Positions 13,601-26,584 are shown, numbered from the stretch's first letter. The stretch is 64,000 nt of DNA from Aplectana chamaeleonis (GCA_029168955.1 JAPDOI010001075.1:62001-126000); one strand, 5' to 3'. Numbers and translations are program-made. Notes: generated from the sequence alone by a model not told the origin.

Positions 13601-16176
13601 TCAATGATGTTCTGCACACCCCTACTGAGGTACTGCACACGTTTCACGATGTTCTGCACACTCCTACTGAGGTCCTGTTGACATTCTGCGACGTCTTGCA
13701 CACCTCTATTGCGGTCCTGCACACACCTACTAAGGTAATGCACACGTTCCATGATGTCCTGCACAATCATATTGAGGTCCTGCACACATTCCATGATGTC
13801 CTGCACACCCCCACTGGGGTCCTGCACACGTTTCATGATGTTCTGCACACCCCTACTGAGGTACTGCCCACGTTTCACGATGTACTGCACACCCCTACTG
13901 AGGTCCTGTTGACATTCTGCGACGTCTTGCACACCTCTATTGCGGTCCTGCACACACCTACTAAGGTAATGCACACGTTCCATGATGTCCTGCACAATCA
14001 TATCGAGGTCCTGCACACATTCCATGATGTCCTGCACACCCCCACTGGGGTCCTGCACACGTTCCATGATGTCCTGCACACCCCTACTGAGGTACTGCAC
14101 ACGTTCCATGATGTCCTGCACACCCCTACTGAGGTACTGCACGCGTTCCATGATGTTCTGCACCTCCCTACTGAGGTACTGCACACGTTCCATGATGTTC
14201 TGCACACCCCTACTGGGGTACTGCACACGTTCCATGATGTCCTGCACACCCCTACTGGGGTCCTGCACACGTTCCATGATGTCCTGCACACCCCTACTGA
14301 GGTACTGCACACGTTTCACGATGTCCTGCACACCCCTACTGAGGTACTGCACACGTTCCATGATGTTCTGCACACCACTATAGCGGTCCTGCACACGTTC
14401 CATGATGTCCTGCACACCCCCACTGGGGTCCTGCACACGTTCCAGGATGTCCTGCACACCCCTACTGAGGTACTGCACACGTTCCATGATGTTCTGCACA
14501 CCCCTACTGAGGTAATGCACACGTTCCATGATGTCCTGCACACTCCTACTGAGGTACTGCACACGTTCCATGATGTCCTGCGCACCTCTACTGGGGTCCT
14601 GCACACCTCTACTGGGGTCCTGCACACGTTCCATGATGTCCTGCACACCCCTACTGAGGTACTGCACACGTTCCATGATGTTCTGCACACCTCTACTGAG
14701 GTACTGCACACGTTCAATGATGTTCTGCACACCCCTACTGAGGTACTGCACACGTTTCACGATGTTCTGCACACCCCTACTGAGGTCCTGCTGACATTCT
14801 GCGACGTCTTGCACACCTCTATTGCGGTCCAGCACACACCTACTGAGGTAATGCACACGTTCCATGATGTCCTGCACAATCATATCGAGGTCCCGCACAC
14901 ATTCCATGATGTCCTGCACACCCCCACTGGGGTCCTGCGCACGTTCCATGATGTCCTGCACACCCCTACTGAGGTACTGCACACGTTCCATGATGTTCTG
15001 CACACCCCTACTGGGGTCGTGCACACGTTCCATGATGTCCTGCACACCCCTACTGAGGTAATACACACGTTTCGTGATGTTCTGCACACCCCTACTGGGG
15101 TCCTGCACACGTTCCATGATGTCCTGCACACCCCTACTGAGAGACTGCACACGTTTCACGATGTCCTGCACACCCCTACTGAGGTACTGCACACTCCTAC
15201 TGGGGTCCTGCACACGTTCCATGATGTCCTGCACACCCCTACTGAGGTACTGCACACGTTCCATGATGTTCTGCACACCCCTACTGGGGTACTGCACACG
15301 TTCCATGATGTCCTGGACACCCCTACTGGGGGCCTGCACACGGTCCAAGATGTCCTGCACACCCCTACTGAGGTACTGCACACGTTCCATGATGTTCTGC
15401 ACACCCCTACTGAGGTAATGCACACGTTCCATGATGTCCTGCACACTCCTACTGAGGTACCGCACACGTTCCATGATGTCCTGCGCACCTCTACTGGGGT
15501 CCTGCACACCCCTACTGGGGTACTGCACACGTTCCATGATGTCCTGCACACCCCTACTGGGGTCCTGCACACGTTCCATGATGTCCTGCACACCCCTACT
15601 GAGGTACTGCACACGTTTCACGATGTCCTGCACACCCCTACTGAGGTACTGCACACGTTCCATGATGTTCTGCACACCACTATAGCGGTCCTGCACACGT
15701 TCCATGATGTTCTGCACACCACTATAGCGGTCCTGCACACGTTCCATGATGTCCTGCACACCCCCACTGGGGTCCTGCACACGTTCCATGATGTCCTGCA
15801 CACCCCTACTGAGGTACTGCACACCCCTACTGGGGTACTGCACACGTTCCATGATGTTCTGCACACCCCTACTGGGATCCTGCACACGTTACATGATGTC
15901 CTGCACGCCCCCACTGGGGCCTTGCACACGTTCCATGATGTTCTGCACACCCCTACTGAGGTACTGCACACGTTCAATGATGTTCTGCACACCCCTACTG
16001 AGGTACTGCACACGTTTCACGATGTTCTGCACACTCCTACTGAGGTCCTGTTGACATTCTGCGACGTCTTGCACACCTCTATTGCGGTCCTGCACACACG
16101 TTCCATAATGTCCTGCACACCACTACTGGGGTCCTGCACACGTTCCATGATGTACTGCACACCCCTACAGGGGTAA
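7621..16176 (+). other. Longest satellite-borne open frame (2851 codons), probably not a gene
   Basis: This frame is open only because the 21-bp monomer is a multiple of three and lacks stops in this phase. Its translation is heptads such as LHTFHDV and LHTPTEV. Comparable frames are open on the opposite strand over the same DNA (8038-11307 and 11344-15885, heptads VQDIMER, VQDPSRG, VQYLSRG), and on both strands at 1436-5629 (+) and 1718-4927 (-). Two frames per strand are open over long stretches. I saw no signal sequence, splice pattern or unique domain at either end. Translation cannot be excluded from sequence alone, but simultaneous openness of both strands argues for a by-product of period. 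Confidence 0.15.
12121..14788. repeat. Higher-order repeats with the CAATCATATCGAG marker
   Basis: The block starting CTGTTGACATTCTGCGAC recurs at 12121, 12730, 13675 and 13906, and as CTGCTGAC at 14788. The spacings are 609, 945, 231 and 882 bp, which are 29, 45, 11 and 42 monomers of 21 bp with no remainder. Each block is followed by an ACACCTACTAAGGTAATG or similar monomer and then the CAATCATATCGAG (or ATTGAG) marker. The marker continues to about 19917, defining a right-hand domain of array 1 distinct from the 1440-11700 domain. Exact multiples over 2.7 kb show block duplication with very few indels. Confidence 0.8.
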
Positions 16177-19100
16177 TGCACACGCTCCATGATGTCCTGT
16201 ACACCCGTACTGGGGTCCTGCACGAGTTTCTTGATGTTCTGCACACCCCTACTGAGGTACTGCACACGTTTCACGATGTTCTGCACACCCCTACTGAGGT
16301 CCTGTTGACATTCTGCGACGTCTTGCACACCTCTATTGCGGTCCTGCACACACCTACTGAGGTAATGCACACGTTCCATGATGTCCTGCACAATCATATC
16401 GAGGTCCTGCACACATTCCATGATGTCCTGCACACCCCCACTGGGGTCCTGCACACGTTCCATGATGTCCTGCACACCCCTACTGAGGTACTGCACACGT
16501 TCCATGATGTCCTGCACACCCCTACTGAGGTACTGCACGCGTTCCATGATGTTCTGCACACCCCTACTGAGGTACTGCACACGTTCCATGATGTTCTGCA
16601 CACCCCTACTGGGGTACTGCACACGTTCCATGATGTCCTGCACACCCCTACTGGGGTCCTGCACACGTTCCATGATGTCCTGCACACCCCTACTGAGGTA
16701 CTGCACACGTTTCATGATGTCCTGCACACCCCTACTGAGGTACTGCACACGTTCCATGATGTTCTGCACACCACTATAGCGGTCCTGCACACGTTCCATG
16801 ATGTCCTGCACACCCCCACTGGGGTCCTGCACACGTTCCATGATGTCCTGCACACCCCTACTGAGGTACTGCACACGTTCCATGATGTTCTGCACACCCC
16901 TACTGAGGTCCTGCACGTTCCATGATGTCCTGCACACTCCTACTGAGGTACTGCACACGTTCCATGATGTCCTGCGCACCTCTACTGGGGTCCTGCACAC
17001 CTCTACTGGGGTCCTGCACACGTTCCATGATGTCCTGCACACCCCTACTGAGGTACTGCACACGTTAGATGATGTCCTGCACACCCCTACTGGGATCCTG
17101 CACACGTTCAATGATGTTCTGCACACCCCTACTGAGGTACTGCACACGTTTCACGATGTTCTGCACACTCCTACTGAGGTCCTGTTGACATTCTGCGACG
17201 TCTTGCACACCTCTATTGCGGTCCTGCACACACCTACTAAGGTAATGCACACGTTCCATGATGTCCTGCACAATCATATTGAGGTCCTGCACACATTCCA
17301 TGATGTCCTGCACACCCCCACTGGGGTCCTGCACACGTTCCATGATGTTCTGCACACCCCTACTGGGGTACTGCACACGTTCCATGATGTTCTGCACACC
17401 CCTACTGGGGTCCTGCACACGTTCCATGATATCCTGCACACCCCTACTGGGGTACTGCACACGTTCCATGATGTTCTGAATACCCCTACTGGGGTCCTGC
17501 ACACGTTCCATGATGTCCTGCACACTCCTACTGAGGTACTGCACACGTTCCATGATCTCCTGCGCACCTCTACTGGGGTCCTGCACACCTATACTGGGGT
17601 CCTGCACACGTTCCATGATGTCCTTCACACCCCTACTGAGGTACTGCACACGTTCCATGATGTTCTGCACACCCCTACTGGGGTACTGCACACGTTCCAT
17701 GATGTCCTGCACACCCCTACTGGGGTCCTGCACACGTTCCATGATGTCCTGCACACCCCTACTGAGGTACTGCACACGTTTCACGATGTCCTGCACACCC
17801 CTACTGAGGTACTGCACACGTTCCATGATGTTCTGCACACCACTATAGCGGTCCTGCACACGTTCCATGATGTTCTGCACACCACTATAGCGGTCCTGCA
17901 CACGTTCCATGATATCCTGCACACCCCCACTGGGGTCCTGCACACGTTCCATGATGTCCTGCACACACCTACTGAGGTACTGCACACCCCTACTGGGGTA
18001 CTGCACACGTTCCATGATGTTCTGCACACCCCTACTGGGATCCTGCACACGTTACATGATGTCCTGCACACCCCCACTGGGGTCCTGCACACGTTCCATG
18101 ATGTCCTGCACACCCCTACTGAGGTACTGCACACGTTCCATGATGTTCTGCACACCCCTACTGGGGTACTGCACACGTTCCATGATGTTCTGCACACCCC
18201 TACTGGGGTCCTGCACACGTTCCATGATATCCTGCACACCCCTACTGGGGTACTGCACACGTTCCATGATGTTCTGAATACCCCTACTGGGGTCCTGCAC
18301 ACGTTCCATGATCTCTTGCGCACCTCTACTGGGGTCCTGCACACCTATACTGGGGTCCTGCACACGTTCCATGATGTCCTTCACACCCCTACTGAGGTAC
18401 TGCACACGTTCCATGATGTTCTGCACACCCCTACTGGGGTACTGCACACGTTCCATGATGTCCTGCACACCCCTACTGGGGTCCTGCACACGTTCCATGA
18501 TGTCCTGCACACCCCTACTGAGGTACTGCACACATTTCACGATGTCCTGCACACCCCTACTGAGGTACTGCACACGTTCCATGATGTTCTGCACACCACT
18601 ATAGCGGTCCTGCACACGTTCCATGATGTCCTGCACACCCCCACTGGGGTCCTGCACACGTTCCATGATGTCCTGCACACCCCCTGCTGAGGTACCTGCA
18701 CACGTTCCATGATGTCCTGCACACCCCTACTGGGGTACTGCACACGTTCCATGATGTTCTGCACACCCCTACTGGGATCCTGCACACGTTCCATGATGTC
18801 CTGCACACCCCTACTGGGGTACTGCACACGTTCCATGATGTTCTGCACACCCCTACTGGGGTCCTGCACACGTTCCATGATGTCCTGCACACTCCTACTG
18901 AGGTACTGCACACGTTCCATGTTGTCCTGCACACCTCTACTGGGGTCCTACACACGTTCCATGATGTCCTGCACACCCCTACTGGGGTACTGCACACGTT
19001 CCATGATGTTCTGAATACCCCTACTGGGGTCCTGCACACGTTCCATGATCTCTTGCGCACCTCTACTGGGGTCCTGCACACCTATACTGGGGTCCTGCAC

Positions 19101-22100
19101 ACGTTCCATGATGTCCTTCACACCCCTACTGAGGTACTGCACACGTTCCATGATGTTCTGCACACCCCTACTGAGGTACTGCACACGTTCCATGATGTTC
19201 TGCACACCCCTACTGGGGTACTGCACACGTTCCATGATGTCCTGCACACCCCTACTGAGGTACTGCACACGTTCCATGATGTCCTGCACACCCCTACTGA
19301 GGTACTGCACACGTTTCACGATGTCCTGCACACCCCTACTGAGGTACTGCACACGTTCCATGATGTTCTGCACACCACTATAGCGGTCCTGCACACGTTC
19401 CATGATGTCCTGCACACCCCCACTGGGGTCCTGCACACGTTCCATGATGTCCTGCACACCCCTACTGAGGTACTGCACACGTTCCATGATGTTCTGCACA
19501 CCCCTACTGAGGTAATGCACACGTTCCATGATGTCCTGCACACTCCTACTGAGGTACTGCACACGTTCCATGATGTCCTGCGCACCTCTACTGGGGTCCT
19601 GCACACCTCTACTGGGGTCCTGCACACGTTCCATGATGTCCTGCACACCCCTACTGAGGTACTGCACACGTTCCATGATGTTCTGCACACCCCTACTGGG
19701 GTACTGCACACGTTCCATGATGTTCTGCACACCCCTACTGAGGTACTGCACACGTTCAATGATGTTCTGCACACCCCTACTGAGGTACTGCACACGTTTC
19801 ACGATGTTCTGCACACTCCTACTGAGGTCCTGTTGACATTCTGCGACGTCTTGCACACCTCTATTGCGGTCCTGCACACACCTACTAAGGTAATGCACAC
19901 GTTCCATGATGTCCTGCACAATCATATTGAGGTCCTGCACACCACATTCCATGATGTCCTGCACACCCCCACTGGGGTCCTGCACACGTTCCATGATGTC
20001 CTGCACACCCCTACTGAGGTACTGCACACGTTCCATGATGTTCTGCACACCCCTACTGGGGTACTGCACACGTTCCATGATGTTCTGCACACCCCTACTG
20101 GGGTCCTGCACACGTTCCATGATATCCTGCACACCCCTACTGGGGTACTGCACACGTTCCATGATGTTCTGACACCTCTACTGGGGTCCTGCACACGTTC
20201 CATGATGTCCTGCACACTCCTACTGAGGTACTGCACACGTTCCATGATGTCCTGCACACCTCTACTGGGGTCCTGCACACTATGCTGGGGTCCTGCACAC
20301 GTTCCATGATGTCCTGCACACCCCTACTGAGGTACTGCACACGTTCCATGATGTTCTGCACACCCCTACTGGGGTACTGCACACGTTCCATGATGTTCTG
20401 CACACCCCTAATGGGGTCCTGCACACGTTCCATGATGTTCTGCACACCCCTACTGGGGTACTGCACACGTTCCATGATGTCCTGCACACCCCTACTGAGG
20501 TACTGCACACGTTCCATGATGTTCTGCACACCACTATAGCGGTCCTGCACACGTTCCATGATGTTCTGCACACCACTATAGCGGTCCTGCACACGTTCCA
20601 TAATGTCCTGCACACCCCTACTGGGGTCCTGCACACGCTCCAAAACGTCCTGCACACTCCTACTGCGATCCTGCACACTTCTGCTGGGGTTCTACATACC
20701 CCTACTGGGATTCTGCACACGTTCCATAATGTTCTGCACACCCCTACTGGGATCCTACACATGTTCCATGATGTTCTGAACACCCCTACTGCGGTCCTGC
20801 ACACGTCCCATGATGTACTGCACACTCCTACTGGGGTCCTGCACAAGCTCCATGATGTCCTGCACACCCCTACTGAGGTACTGCACACGTTCCATGATGT
20901 TCTGCACACCCCTACTGGGGTCCTGCACACGTTCCATTATGTCCTGCACACCCCTACTGAGGTGCTGCACACGTTCCATGATGTTCTGCACACCTCTACT
21001 GAGGTACTGCACACGTTCAATGATGTTCTGCACACTCCTACTGAGGTACTGGGGTCCTGCACACCTCTACTGGGGTCCTGCACACGTTCCATGATGTCCT
21101 GCACACCCCTACTGAGGTACTGCACACGTTCCATGATGTTCTGCACACCCCTACTGGGGTCCTGCACACGTTCCATGATGTCCTGCACACCCCTACTGAG
21201 GTACTGCACACGTTTCGTGATGTTCTGCACTCCCCTACTGGGGTCCTCCACACGGTCCATGATGTCCTGCACACCCCTACTGAGGTACTGCACACGTCCC
21301 ATAATGTACTGCACACCCCTTCTGGGATCCTACACACGTTCCATAATGTCCTGCACACCTCTACTGGGGTCCTGCTCACGTTCCATGATGTCCTCCTCAC
21401 CCCTACTGAGGTACTGCACACGTTCCATGATGTCTTGCCCACCCCTACTGAGGTACTGCGCACGTTCCATGATGTTCTGCACACCCCTACTGGGGTCCTG
21501 CACACGTCCCATGATGTACTGCACACTCCTACTGGGGTCCTGCACAAGCTCCATGATGTCCTGCACACCCCTACTGAGGTACTGCACACGTCCCATAATG
21601 TACTGCACACTCCTATCGAGGTCCTGCACACATTCCATGATGTCCTGCACACCCCTACTGAGGTACTGCACACGTTTCACGATGTTCTGCACACCCCTAC
21701 TGAGGTCCTGCTGACATTCTGCGACGTCTTGCACACCTCTATTGCGGTCCTGCACACGTTCCATGATGTCCTGCACACCACTACTGGGGTCCTGCACACC
21801 CCTACTGAGGTAATGCACACGTTCCATGATGTCCTGCACAATCCTATAGAGGTCCTGCACACATTTCATGATGTCCTGCACACCCCTACTGAGGTACTGC
21901 ACACGTTCCATGATGTTCTGCACACCCCTACTGAGGTACTGCACACGTTCCATGATGTCCTGCACACCTCTACTGGGGTCCTGCACACGTTCCATGATGT
22001 CCTGCACACCCTTACTGAAGTACTGCACACGTTCCATGATGTTCTGCACACCCCTACTGGGGTCCTGCACACGTTCCATGATGTCCTGCACACCCCTACT

Positions 22101-23748
22101 GAGGTACTGCACACGTTTCATGATGTTCTGCACGCCCCTACTGGGGTCCTGCACACGTTCCATGATGTCCTGCACACCCCTACTGAGGTACTGCACACGT
22201 TCCATGATGTCCTGCACACCCCTACTGAGGTACTGCACATGTTCCATGATGTTCTGCACACCCCTACTGGGGTCCTGCACACGTTCCATGATGTCCTGCA
22301 CACCCCTACTGAGGTACTGCACACGTTCCGTGATGTCCTGCACACCTCTACTGGGGTCCTGCACACGTTCCGTGATGTCCTGCACACCCCTACTGAGATA
22401 CTGCACACGTTCCATGATGTTCTGCACACCCCTACTGGGGTCCTGCACACGTTCCATGATGTCCTGCACACCCCTACTGAGGTACTGCACACGTTCCATG
22501 ATGTTCTGCACACCCCTACTGGGGTCCTGCACATTCCATGATGTCCTGTACTCCCCTACTGAGGTACTGCACACGTTCCATGATGTTCTGCACACCCATA
22601 CTGGGGTCCTGCACACGTTCCATGATGTCCTGCACACCCCTACTGAGGTAGTGCACACGTTCCATGATGTCCTGCACAATCCTACTGAGGTCTTGCACAC
22701 GTTCCATAATGTCCTGTACACCCCTACTGAGGTACTGCTTACGTTTCATGATGTTCTGCACACCCCTACTGGGGTCCTGCACACGTTCCATGATGTCCTG
22801 CACACCCCTACTGAGGTACTGCACACGTTCCGTGATGTCCTGTACAATCCTATCGAGGTCCTGCACACATTCCATGATGTCCTGCACACCCCTACTGAGG
22901 TACTGCACACGTTTCACGATGTTCTGCACACCCCTACTGAGGTCCTGCTGACATTCTGCGACGTCTTGCACACCTCTATTGCGGTCCTGCACACGTTCCA
23001 TGATGTCCTGCACACCACTACTGGGGTCCTGCACACGTTCCATGATGTCCTGCACACCCCTACTGAGGTAATGCACACGTTCCATGATGTCCTGCACAAT
23101 CCTATAGAGGTCCTGCACACATTCCATGATGTCCTGCACACCCCTACTGAGGTACTGCACACGTTCCATGATGTTCTGCACACCCCTACTGAGGTACTGC
23201 ACACGTTCCATGATGTCCTGCACACCTCTACTGGGGTCCTGCACACGTTCCATGATGTCCTGCACACCCCTACTGAGGTACTGCACACGTTCCATGATGT
23301 TCTGCACACCCCTACTGGAGTCCTGCACACGTTCCATGATGTCCTGCACACCCCTACTGAGGTAATGCACACGTTTCATGATGTTCTGCACACCCCTACT
23401 GGGGTCCTGCACACGTTCCATGATGTCCTGCACACCCCTACTGAGGTACTGCACACGTTCCATGATGTCCTGCACACCCCTACTGAGGTACTGCACACGT
23501 TCCATGATGTTCTGCACACCCCTACTGGGGTCCTGCACACGTTCCATGATGTCCTGCACACCCCTACTGAGGTACTGCACACGTTCCATGATGTTCTGCA
23601 CACCCCTACTGGGGTCCTGCACATTCCATGATGTCCTGCACACCCCTACTGAGGTACTGCACACGTTCCATGATGTTCTACGCACCCCCACTGAGGTACT
23701 GCACACGTTCCACGATGTCCTGCATACTACCATTGCGGTCGCGCATAG

Positions 23749-24183
23749 TTAACACCCTGTGACGCCTTCTTTTCGATGGTGCGCATAGTACGAACACGCG
23801 CCGGGCTCAAAAACATCTCTCCCGCACAGCGTCCTCTTCCGATCCGGACGTTTAGAGTATACCACCGTAGAAAGCAAGGTATTCATATTGAGTCTCTAAG
23901 AAAACAATGGCTGATTACGAAAAAATCCGTCATTTTTATGAACCCTTGAGACGCCGGTTTCTGAGTTTGAACCGCCCGTTAGGGGCCCAGAAATCATTAT
24001 GGTGAGTTCTGCCAATTGTTTTCCTCATTTCCGTGGTCAATTACCTCTAGTCACAAATTTTCAAGCGATTTGGTCCACGCCTTCCAAAAAAAAGGAATTC
24101 GACGGACGCAAAAGTCGCGAAGTCGCGACTTTTGCGACTTTTCGTCATAACACGGCTCGAAGTGTCCCGTTCGGGGTGCTGAC
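23749..24183. repeat. Shared 3' flank of the satellite, copy 1
   Basis: Sequence right after array 1 matches the sequence right after array 2 (49618 onward) almost base for base over about 370 bp. Shared landmarks in the same order are GGTGCGCATRGTAC, AACACGCGCC, the GGACGTTTAGAGTA block, GAGTCTCTAAGAAAACAATG, CGCCCGTTAGGGGCCCAG, TCATTATGGTGAGTTCTG and GGTCCACGCCTTCC. Both copies then enter a short repeat after TTCGACGGACG. Here that is a palindromic stretch of GTCGCGAAGTCGCGAC with AAAAGTCGC. A weaker match follows (TCATAAC...), interrupted at 24184 by a transposon. No ORF of note is present. Confidence 0.88.
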
Positions 24184-24365
24184 CAGGGGTGTGCGTCAAT
24201 GAAAATTTGTTTTTTCGTTAAGCGTTAATCGTAATTTTTTGGGAAAAAACCGCGTTAACCAATTAATGCGTTAACACGTTAATTTTAGATTTCTTTAAAA
24301 ATTTTAGAAACATTGCCTGACCACAGAAAAAAAAATCGATAAATCATCAGAGGTCCCAGGAAAAA

Positions 24366-24800
24366 ATAAAATTGATCTTTGAATGACGTCAGCAGGACGT
24401 CATGGGAAGTGGGTGGGGCTTCAGATGACGTGACGAGGACTTCGTGGAAGAGGAGCATGCCTCCGGATGATGGAGTGGAAAGTAGGTAGGGCATCAGATG
24501 ACGTCAGCAGGACGTCATGGTAAGTAGGTAGGGCTTCAGATGAAGACGTCGTGGAAAGTTGGTGGGCGTTCAGATGACTTCAGCAGGACGTCGTGAAAAA
24601 TCGATTGCGCTTCATGAGGGCGTGCGCCGCGTGGAAGAAACTGAGTAGCGCTTCTTGTGCAGGGTGCACCGCGTAAAGAGTAATAAGCTCAAGTGGAGGA
24701 TTCACCGCAACCTTTAAAATTGTGAAACAGGATGCCGTGGAAAGTGGATAGGACTCCAGAAGGGGTGTCTGGAACGTCTTGGCAAGTGGTGTGCTACACT
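24366..24800 (+). repeat. Degenerate 42-bp array, same family as the satellite
   Basis: The core GGACGTCATGG (or a variant) starts at 24395, 24437, 24510, 24544, 24586, 24624, 24666, 24730 and 24772. Five of these eight gaps are exactly 42 bp and the others are explained by small indels or a missing monomer. A typical unit reads CAGCAGGACGTCATGG, then GAAGTGGGTGGGGCTTCAG, then ATGACGT. The opposite strand of arrays 1 and 2 reads GTGCAGGACATCATGGAACG, then TGTGCAGGACCCCAGTAG. The GCAGGACRTCATGG...GTG core, the following GG-C and CAG positions and the 42-bp length agree, so I treat them as homologous. The array lies inside hAT-like element 1. Confidence 0.75.
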
Positions 24801-24911
24801 GTCTGACATACGTGGAATGATGACCTTGAAACATTGCTCAAACCTCTATAATCTACGGCATTCGCCGCACTTTGGATTGGATTTGAATATGTGCACTCTT
24901 CACGCAGATTC
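24801..24911. repeat. Tail of a dispersed repeat, copy 1
   Basis: GTGGTGTGCTACA, GTGGAATGATGACC and CTACGGCATTCGCCGCACTT match 30822-30945 (GCGGTGTGCTACATTACC ... CTACGGAATTCACCGCACTT). In both places the tail follows 42-bp modules, so modules plus tail form one dispersed repeat. Confidence 0.65.
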
Positions 24912-25097
24912 TATTTGGTTGATGCAAAAGTTTCCGGACTTTCCACGATTTTGAATAAAAAACATTTATTTTGAAAACAAACAAGGCTCACCCAACCAAA
25001 GAATTTTCATCACATTCATGGATCCTTCGCCACCGATTGGACAGATCATGAATTCCCGACGCGTAGAACTCTGGCTGTTTCGAGTCGGAGTACTCCT

Positions 25098-25265
25098 CTA
25101 ATTGTAAGGCCATTTTGACTTCGTCATCGTTAGTGAACTATTTTCTACCCAGGAAGAGCTGCATCGAGCGGAACAGTCGGAAGGGGCAAGATCTGGGCTA
25201 TATGGAGGGTGAGGAAGAAATTTCCAGCCTAGGTCCAGCAGTTTCTGTTGAACACTGTTCGCCTT
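25098..25265 (-). pseudogene. Mariner transposase C-terminal fragment
   Basis: The minus-strand translation includes QQKLLDLGWKFLPHPPYSPD followed by LAPSD, the mariner signature holding the third catalytic aspartate of the DD34D triad. It then continues frameshifted through the region that should read as the SMKHFLDGKQF-like segment. Only this C-terminal part is present; the DNA-binding domain and the first two aspartates are missing. It is the inverted partner of 25275-25474. Confidence 0.8.
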
Positions 25266-25274
25266 CGTCACCAA

Positions 25275-25474
25275 AAGCTTGGCTACACGTATCTCGGATA
25301 ACCCGGCAGAAACTGTTGGACCTGGGCTGGGAAGTTCTTCCTCGACCTCCATATAGCCCAGATTTTGCCCCTTCCGACTACCATCTGTTGCGCTCTATGA
25401 AGCACTTCCTGGATGGAAAACAGTTCATTAACGATGACGAAGTCAAAATGGCCTTGGAAGCAGACTTCGACTAA
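25275..25474 (+). pseudogene. Mariner transposase C-terminal fragment
   Basis: The translation contains RQKLLDLGWEVLPRPPYSPD, then FAPSDYHLLRSMKHFLDGKQ, then FINDDEVKMALEADFD and a stop. This is the mariner C-terminal catalytic segment (third aspartate in APSD). The stop at the end interrupts sequence that still resembles the family, and homology continues to about 25512, where a TTAA element interrupts it. The upstream HDNARPH-type segment is unrecognisable. Not functional. Confidence 0.85.
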
Positions 25475-25516
25475 AAACACCCAAAGTTCTTGAATGTGAT
25501 GGAAATTATTTTTCAA

Positions 25517-26054
25517 AGGCAGTGGTCGCGCTCAAATATGCTCGTCTTCTTTTCCTCTCTAAACCCTTTTCTGGGTATGGAGTAGGAGAACCTATAGGAA
25601 AAAATCGCGAAAAAATAGCTGTTCCGGGCCAAATTCGAAGCCTGAACTTTCTTGTCTTTTGATGGTGGACGAGTCCACCCCACGTCATCGGCATCGATGA
25701 TCTCTAATATCAATAACATCAGCTGGCTTGAACTTGAATTTGAATCAATGAACTTTCGGATTTATATACACATCTAGTCAAAAACATTGGTTGAAGTGCT
25801 TGCTTTGATTGTTCTACTGTTTTATTAGGTTAATTTGCATTTACTTCTTCCTCTGAGTGTCGATGATTTTTGAATGCTTGGCATGAGACTGTGATCTTTC
25901 TGTGCACGTGTGCACGAACTGGAAATTTAGGGTCTTAATAACTCTAATTCTAGCCCGTTTTTCACCGCGCTACCTTCATAGTTTTTGAACTGTTTTATAT
26001 CTAAGCTGTTTTTTGTAGTTTTTTTGATAACGTTTTTCATCGTAACCACTGCCT
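25517..26054 (+). mobile_element. TTAA-flanked short element, family C, copy 1
   Basis: It starts AGGCAGTGGTCGCG and ends CGTAACCACTGCCT, flanked by TCAA on the left and TTAA on the right. It matches 40188-40754 in the same orientation and 57837-58402 inverted: shared blocks are ATGGTGGACGAG, GCATCGATGATCTCTA, GAAGTGCTTGCTTT and TGCACGTGTGCACG. No coding capacity is seen. The TTAA target fits piggyBac-type or a related mechanism; the superfamily is inferred only. Confidence 0.8.
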
Positions 26055-26584
26055 TTAAGTGAGCTTCATTTTGTATTTGAATAAAAAAAATTTATTCAAA
26101 GTCGTAAAAAGTCCGGAAACTTTTGCATCAATCTAATATTCCGTTTCTCGGTTTAGTCTGTAGTGTGGTCCACCAAATATTGCAACCCGGCTTTCAATCC
26201 CCGCTTCCAACACAAGTTTGGTACATTTCTCGACCGCAGAGAGGTAGATTGGACCGCACATTTCTTTTTTGGAATACGAAATAGAATTCTTCGATATTAA
26301 GAAGAAATAACTAAATCAAATAAACAATTGAATGGGAAATATCGAGGTCTGTGATATATTTCACAAGCAAAAACGTTTCGACGTGCACGGCCCCAGTTTT
26401 GAAATTTGCCATTGAAGCATATCAATCAGTGCCGTCATTCCACCGCATTTAACGAACCAGAAATTAACGTAATTTTGGAACTTTTTCGTTAAGCGTTGAT
26501 CGTCAAATTTCCGAAAAAAAAAACCGCGTTAACCCCTTAATGCGTTAACACGTTAACGTTATAACGCACAGCCCTGGTGCTGAC

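Larger units (their letters stand above)
1..23748. repeat. Satellite array 1, 21-bp monomer / 42-bp dimer
   Basis: This is a continuous tandem array that begins before the window. Two monomer classes alternate. Both start GTCCTGCACAC or GTACTGCACAC; one continues CCCTACTGAG (or GGG), the other GTTCCATGAT. Each is 21 bp, giving a 42-bp dimer. Rarer classes mark position: CTGCTGACATTCTGCGAC, the CTCTATAGCG/CTCTATTGCG type, CAATCATATCGAG and CACCACTATAGCG. From about 1440 to 23700 the period is kept with few indels. 21 bp is seven codons and two helical turns, so long open frames arise on both strands without selection. The last monomers (from about 23715) are diverged and the array ends at a GCGCATAGT sequence that also ends array 2. 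Confidence 0.97.
24914..26136. mobile_element. Mariner-like element 1 with nested insertion
   Basis: TIRs of about 28 bp face each other: TTTGGTTGATGCAAAAG then TTTCCGGACTTT at 24914, and its inverse ending GCATCAATCTAA at 26136. TA lies on both sides (24912-24913 and 26137-26138), the mariner target duplication. Total length is 1223 bp, of which about 540 bp is a later TTAA element (25517-26054). The interior does not hold an ordinary transposase gene. Instead two copies of the transposase C-terminal region face opposite ways (25098-25265 minus, 25275-25474 plus). It is a defective inverted-dimer derivative. Confidence 0.85.
24184..26576. mobile_element. hAT-like element 1, 8-bp TSD GTGCTGAC
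   Basis: The ends are inverted: CAGGGGTGTGCG on the left and CGCACAGCCCTG on the right. They are flanked by identical 8-bp direct repeats GTGCTGAC at 24176-24183 and 26577-26584. Just inside, both ends carry GTTAACGC-type repeats (24220-24285 and 26480-26560). An 8-bp target duplication with CAGGG-type termini is typical of the hAT superfamily. No hAT transposase is visible, so this is non-autonomous. It carries a degenerate 42-bp array (24366-24800) and a nested mariner (24914-26136). It interrupts the satellite's 3' flank. Confidence 0.85.
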
